From: Ruminococcus sp. UBA4240
Lineage (GTDB): Bacteria > Bacillota > Clostridia > Oscillospirales > Ruminococcaceae
DNA: 21,790 nucleotides
Reading direction: 5' to 3'
Assembly (NCBI GenBank): GCA_002395525.1
Contig: DGXE01000030.1
Location: 1 to 21,790 of the forward strand
In this document: positions 19,046 through 21,790 of the stretch, piece by piece
How the letters are laid out: each line of letters starts with the position of its first letter
Numbering within the stretch: position 1 is the first letter of the stretch
The notes under the pieces: generated by a model
What the model was told of the DNA's origin: nothing
The model's database searches: none
What the model saw: only the letters and a program-made list of their open reading frames with translations
Position numbers and translations under genes: made by a program

Positions 19046-20005
19046 CTATCCTTTTCCTTCCTCAGAGGGGTTCGGTGAAGCGGGTGTGCGGGCAAGCCCC
19101 GGCGCATCATCTGTGAGATAGAACTGTAGAACTTTATGCAGGGCACAGACAGATACGTTTTTGTATGTGCCGCCGTACTCGCCGTCCACGGTCCAGGGGC
19201 AGTCCGCATCGCTTCTTATATCAAAGTCCGATGCACGGAAATAGCAGAAATAGGGAGCGTCAAATTCCTTTCTGGCAAGGGCTCTCAGGGTCTGGTTGAA
19301 TTCCGGTATGCTCTTGGGGTTCTTGATGAATATGCCCTCAAAGCAGCCGTCATCCATGCTCACATCCTCCCCGGCAAGCCCCTTTATGCCCCCTACTGAC
19401 AGGGAATTTGCCACCATGCCGTAGATAAAGGTGTCACGCACCTCTTTCCCGTTTGCTCTTATGGTCATGGTGTAGTAGTGGGACAGGTCAAGGTTCTGGG
19501 AGGCCTCCTTCACCGCATCTATAAAGTAGGCAAGAGGTCCCAGGGCATTCTTCATCTGCTGGTCGGTGGAGTAGCTCACCTTGGTGAACACCCCGAATGC
19601 CGCCACATAGTTGAAGTACCTCTCGTTGAAGGCACCTATGTCCACATATCTGGGGTACCCCTCCACTATGTGCCGTGCCGCATCGGGCATATAGTTCGGT
19701 ATGCCCAGAGAGCCTGAAAAGTCGTTCATCGTCCCTGCGGGGATGCTCCCCACAGGCACATGATGCCCTCCGTCGCATATGCCCTTTATCATCTCGTTGG
19801 TGGTGCCGTCCCCGCCGCATGAAACAACTATGTCATACTCGGATGCCATTTCCTTTACGAGCCTGTATGCATCATCCCGCTCCTGTGTGGGGTGGGCTGT
19901 CACCAGATAACCGCCCTTGGTGAATATATCCAGTATCTCCGCCAGATGTACACCGATAGTCCCCTTTCCCGAACGGGGATTGTAAACAAAGAGCATTTTC
20001 TTCAC
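19046..20005 (-). CDS. Diacylglycerol/lipid kinase family protein (DgkB/YegS type)
   Basis: This 319-residue soluble or membrane-associated lipid kinase shows FVYNPRSGKG (6-15), the ATP motif CGGDGTTNEM (63-72), and GSIPAGTMNDFSGSLGIP. All are standard for the diacylglycerol kinase catalytic family that recycles diacylglycerol into phosphatidic acid. The start is GTG at 20005, whose TGA overlaps the upstream stop (GTGA), with AGGTG 5 bases before it. An ATG three codons later is an alternative. The C-terminal tail ends SPNPSEEGKG, which does not look like part of the fold and seems to come from a run-on into repeat-like DNA. It is coupled to the DUF5131-DUF4186 gene upstream and sits 5 bases from the cysteine desulfurase. 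Confidence 0.93.
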   Translation of the reverse strand: MKKMLFVYNPRSGKGTIGVHLAEILDIFTKGGYLVTAHPTQERDDAYRLVKEMASEYDIVVSCGGDGTTNEMIKGICDGGHHVPVGSIPAGTMNDFSGSLGIPNYMPDAARHIVEGYPRYVDIGAFNERYFNYVAAFGVFTKVSYSTDQQMKNALGPLAYFIDAVKEASQNLDLSHYYTMTIRANGKEVRDTFIYGMVANSLSVGGIKGLAGEDVSMDDGCFEGIFIKNPKSIPEFNQTLRALARKEFDAPYFCYFRASDFDIRSDADCPWTVDGEYGGTYKNVSVCALHKVLQFYLTDDAPGLARTPASPNPSEEGKG

Positions 20006-21168
20006 AGTATCACCTGCTTTGCTTCTGTATATTCCAGTTCATTATGGATCCATGCCATGAGAAGTCGCACTATCCTGTCCTGTTCGTCGGCTGTAAGGGC
20101 ACGCCCCTTCGGCACACGGTACCATTTTTCAAGGCAGCCCCTGCAGCAGCAGGCGCAGGCGTGCTGGGCGAGAAAAACCGGATGACCGCGCATAGGAGTC
20201 TGCTTGCCGTCATTCGGAATGACTGCCGGCGCAAGCCGCTTTGCAATGATATCTTCCGCATGCCTACGGATGGTATCCATACCCTTATCCCGGACATACT
20301 GCTGATCGGCAGGCTTCAGCTTAAATCGACTGCGGAAATTTGATTCCGAAATCCGTTGAAACAAGTCCCGCTTGAGCCAGGCTTTATGAGACTCCGGCTC
20401 CGGACCGGAAGTAATCTTGGGGACAGCGTTCCCCGAAGCAGCGATACTGCCGGCGTAGTCAACATTCGCCTTAGCCGCCTGGCTCTGCTGAAATCTGCGC
20501 TCGATATGATAGACCTTACCATCCTTTACAAAAACCGCGCCGGTCTGTTTAAAATGAAAAGCCACGCCATATTTCATGCACTGCTCCCGGGTGGACAGGA
20601 TCCATGCATAATGGCAGGGACGCGCATCTGGTCCGGATTCTCCGCCGCACAGGACATAATCGATCTGTCCCGTGGCAAGATATGGTTCAATATCAATCGG
20701 ACCCAGCATCGGTTCATGGCAGATATGCTTATGCCGGATCGGTAATGCCAGGTAAATGGGCAGACGGTAATCCGCCATCTGCTGGTTCTCCACCGTGCAG
20801 TAAATGGACACGTTAGGATAGCCCTCACCCCAGTCCTCCGGAATGCATTGTAAGAATCTGTGGATCCGCTTCGTTATGATGGCAAACTGCAGATCCCTTC
20901 GCTCCCGCATGATCTGCCAGCACTCGGGACGCCACGCATCCGCTTCCTCCAGAAAGAAGTCCGACGTCATACAGGTAAAAACAGTGCCATCCGACGGCTG
21001 CAGCTTATATTGTTTCTGCCGGTTCTTTTTAAGCGGAAGGTCAAAATCACCGGTCTTACGGATGATGCTCGCATCCTTGCCGATCGACGCATCACGCCTG
21101 TATACATAACAATGTTCACAGCCCGGACTGATTTTATGACATCCATGCCAGGGATTCCAGATCACCAA
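20002..21168 (-). CDS. DUF5131 (phage Gp37/Gp68-type) fused to DUF4186
   Basis: This 388-residue protein has two parts. Residues 1 to ~215 are the DUF5131 domain, with WNPWHGCHKISPGCEHCYVY near the start (Cys10, Cys17, Cys20, a radical-SAM-like cysteine set), TSDFFLEEAD, FAIITKR and VLCGGESGPDARPCHY. Residues ~275-380 are a DUF4186 domain, with GMDTIRRHAEDIIAKRLAP, NDGKQTPMRGHPVF and AQHACACCCRGCLEKWY, a Cys/His-rich putative metal site. DUF4186 is usually a separate small protein, so this is a fusion. The start must be TTG at 21168 or GTG at 21165, because an in-frame TAA lies eight codons upstream and no ATG lies between; AGGGGG is 6 bases before the TTG. It is coupled to the lipid kinase by a 4-base overlap. 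Biochemical function of both domains is unknown. Confidence 0.85.
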   Translation of the reverse strand: MVIWNPWHGCHKISPGCEHCYVYRRDASIGKDASIIRKTGDFDLPLKKNRQKQYKLQPSDGTVFTCMTSDFFLEEADAWRPECWQIMRERRDLQFAIITKRIHRFLQCIPEDWGEGYPNVSIYCTVENQQMADYRLPIYLALPIRHKHICHEPMLGPIDIEPYLATGQIDYVLCGGESGPDARPCHYAWILSTREQCMKYGVAFHFKQTGAVFVKDGKVYHIERRFQQSQAAKANVDYAGSIAASGNAVPKITSGPEPESHKAWLKRDLFQRISESNFRSRFKLKPADQQYVRDKGMDTIRRHAEDIIAKRLAPAVIPNDGKQTPMRGHPVFLAQHACACCCRGCLEKWYRVPKGRALTADEQDRIVRLLMAWIHNELEYTEAKQVIL

Positions 21169-21315
21169 GAAATGCCCCCTTTCATCTGCTTAAGGCGGAT
21201 TGCCTTTGCCAGTTAACAGTTACTATTAATAGGAATGCTTCTGCCCTTTGTCCTTTCACCTGATGCAGACGGACGGTCCTCATACACTGCGAGTCTCAAC
21301 AAAGCGAAGGTCCGT

Positions 21316-21672
21316 TCAGAAGACGCAGGATACCAGTGTCAGCATCGCAAGTCCTCCCTGCATCAGGATGATTTTAGGGTTACTTGTCACACTGCCATAC
21401 AGCGCAACTCCGACAATATACAGCATCAGGCTGACAACTGCTGCCTTACTGTGAAATGCAAATACCGAAAGCCCGATCAGTACAGAAATCAGCCCATTGT
21501 AAACTCCCTGATTTTTAAAGAGTACATTAACACTTTTCCGGCTGAGCTCCTCTCTGGACATACCAAATACCTTGGATGTCTTGTCCGATGTCGTGGCGAT
21601 CGTCTCCAGATAAAAAATATAGAGAAACTCTGCTGCCACAAGTACCGATAGAATTTTTGTAAGTAGACTCAT
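21316..21672 (-). CDS. DUF1304 family membrane protein
   Basis: This 118-residue protein starts at the ATG at 21672 (MSLLTKILSVLV), chosen because GAGG lies 8 bases before it. An upstream ATG at 21714 lacks such a site. It has four hydrophobic segments (about 4-22, 55-70, 73-88 and 95-115) and the family features ETIATTSDKTSKVFG and KNQGVYNGL in the middle. DUF1304 proteins are small integral membrane proteins of unknown role. It reads toward the DUF5131 gene with a 147-base gap, which holds no evident terminator or gene, so they are probably separate units. The region right of it (21715-21790) is AT-rich and likely carries its promoter; no clear consensus was fixed. Confidence 0.88.
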   Translation of the reverse strand: MSLLTKILSVLVAAEFLYIFYLETIATTSDKTSKVFGMSREELSRKSVNVLFKNQGVYNGLISVLIGLSVFAFHSKAAVVSLMLYIVGVALYGSVTSNPKIILMQGGLAMLTLVSCVF

Positions 21673-21790
21673 ATGGATTACCTCATGTTTCTCCGGCATT
21701 CGCCCGGAAGTCATAGATCTCGCTGCATATTCTCTCTTATCCTCTTGGCATAATGTCGCTTTGTTATACCATTTTATAAGCTCACAGGCG

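Overview
The window looks like a chromosomal segment of a low-to-mid GC monoderm Firmicute of the Ruminococcus/Oscillospiraceae type. The basis is the clostridial-type GAPDH C-terminus, strong AGGAGG-type ribosome binding sites, DUF436, DUF1304, DUF5131 and Phd/PIN families, and secreted proteins with Gram-positive style signal peptides. No outer-membrane gene is seen. The species assignment is inference from composition and gene families only.

Layout. The left edge carries the 3' part of gap (+) with its terminator, then a Phd/YefM-PIN toxin-antitoxin operon (+) with a recognisable promoter and operator. Two near-identical ~80-bp hairpin repeats bracket this operon. All remaining genes are on the minus strand. 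From right to left in transcription order they are: a DUF1304 membrane protein; then a long tightly packed run of a DUF5131-DUF4186 fusion, a diacylglycerol-kinase-family lipid kinase, a cysteine desulfurase, an ExbB/TolQ-like channel, an ExbD protein, a two-TM protein with a second ExbD-like domain, a short gap with strong inverted repeats, a small anchored protein with a third ExbD-like domain, a secreted OB-fold protein, cysS, a secreted papain-like cysteine peptidase, a secreted unknown, a metzincin-like metallopeptidase, a DnaQ-type exonuclease with a BRCT domain, and a U32-type protein. Then come DUF436, an HtrA protease with a Pro/Gln/Tyr/Gly repeat region, a stand-alone HipA-like kinase, a small membrane protein, and lysC.

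How they work together. The most striking unit is 15659-17886: a proton-channel protein, a canonical ExbD (membrane Asp19), and two more proteins whose C-termini resemble the ExbD periplasmic domain. Stop/start overlaps couple the first three. In a monoderm there is no TonB/Tol outer-membrane client, so this is a candidate undescribed envelope motor or force-transducing complex; the secreted OB-fold protein next to it may be a partner. A second theme is toxin-like genes bracketed by short direct repeats: the Phd/PIN operon by hairpin repeats, and the HipA-like gene by ~55-bp repeats and an outer exact 15-bp repeat that copies the last codons of htrA. A third is an AT-rich island (10683-13262) of secreted genes within an otherwise GC-richer operon. 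No rRNA, tRNA, CRISPR array or insertion sequence was recognised.
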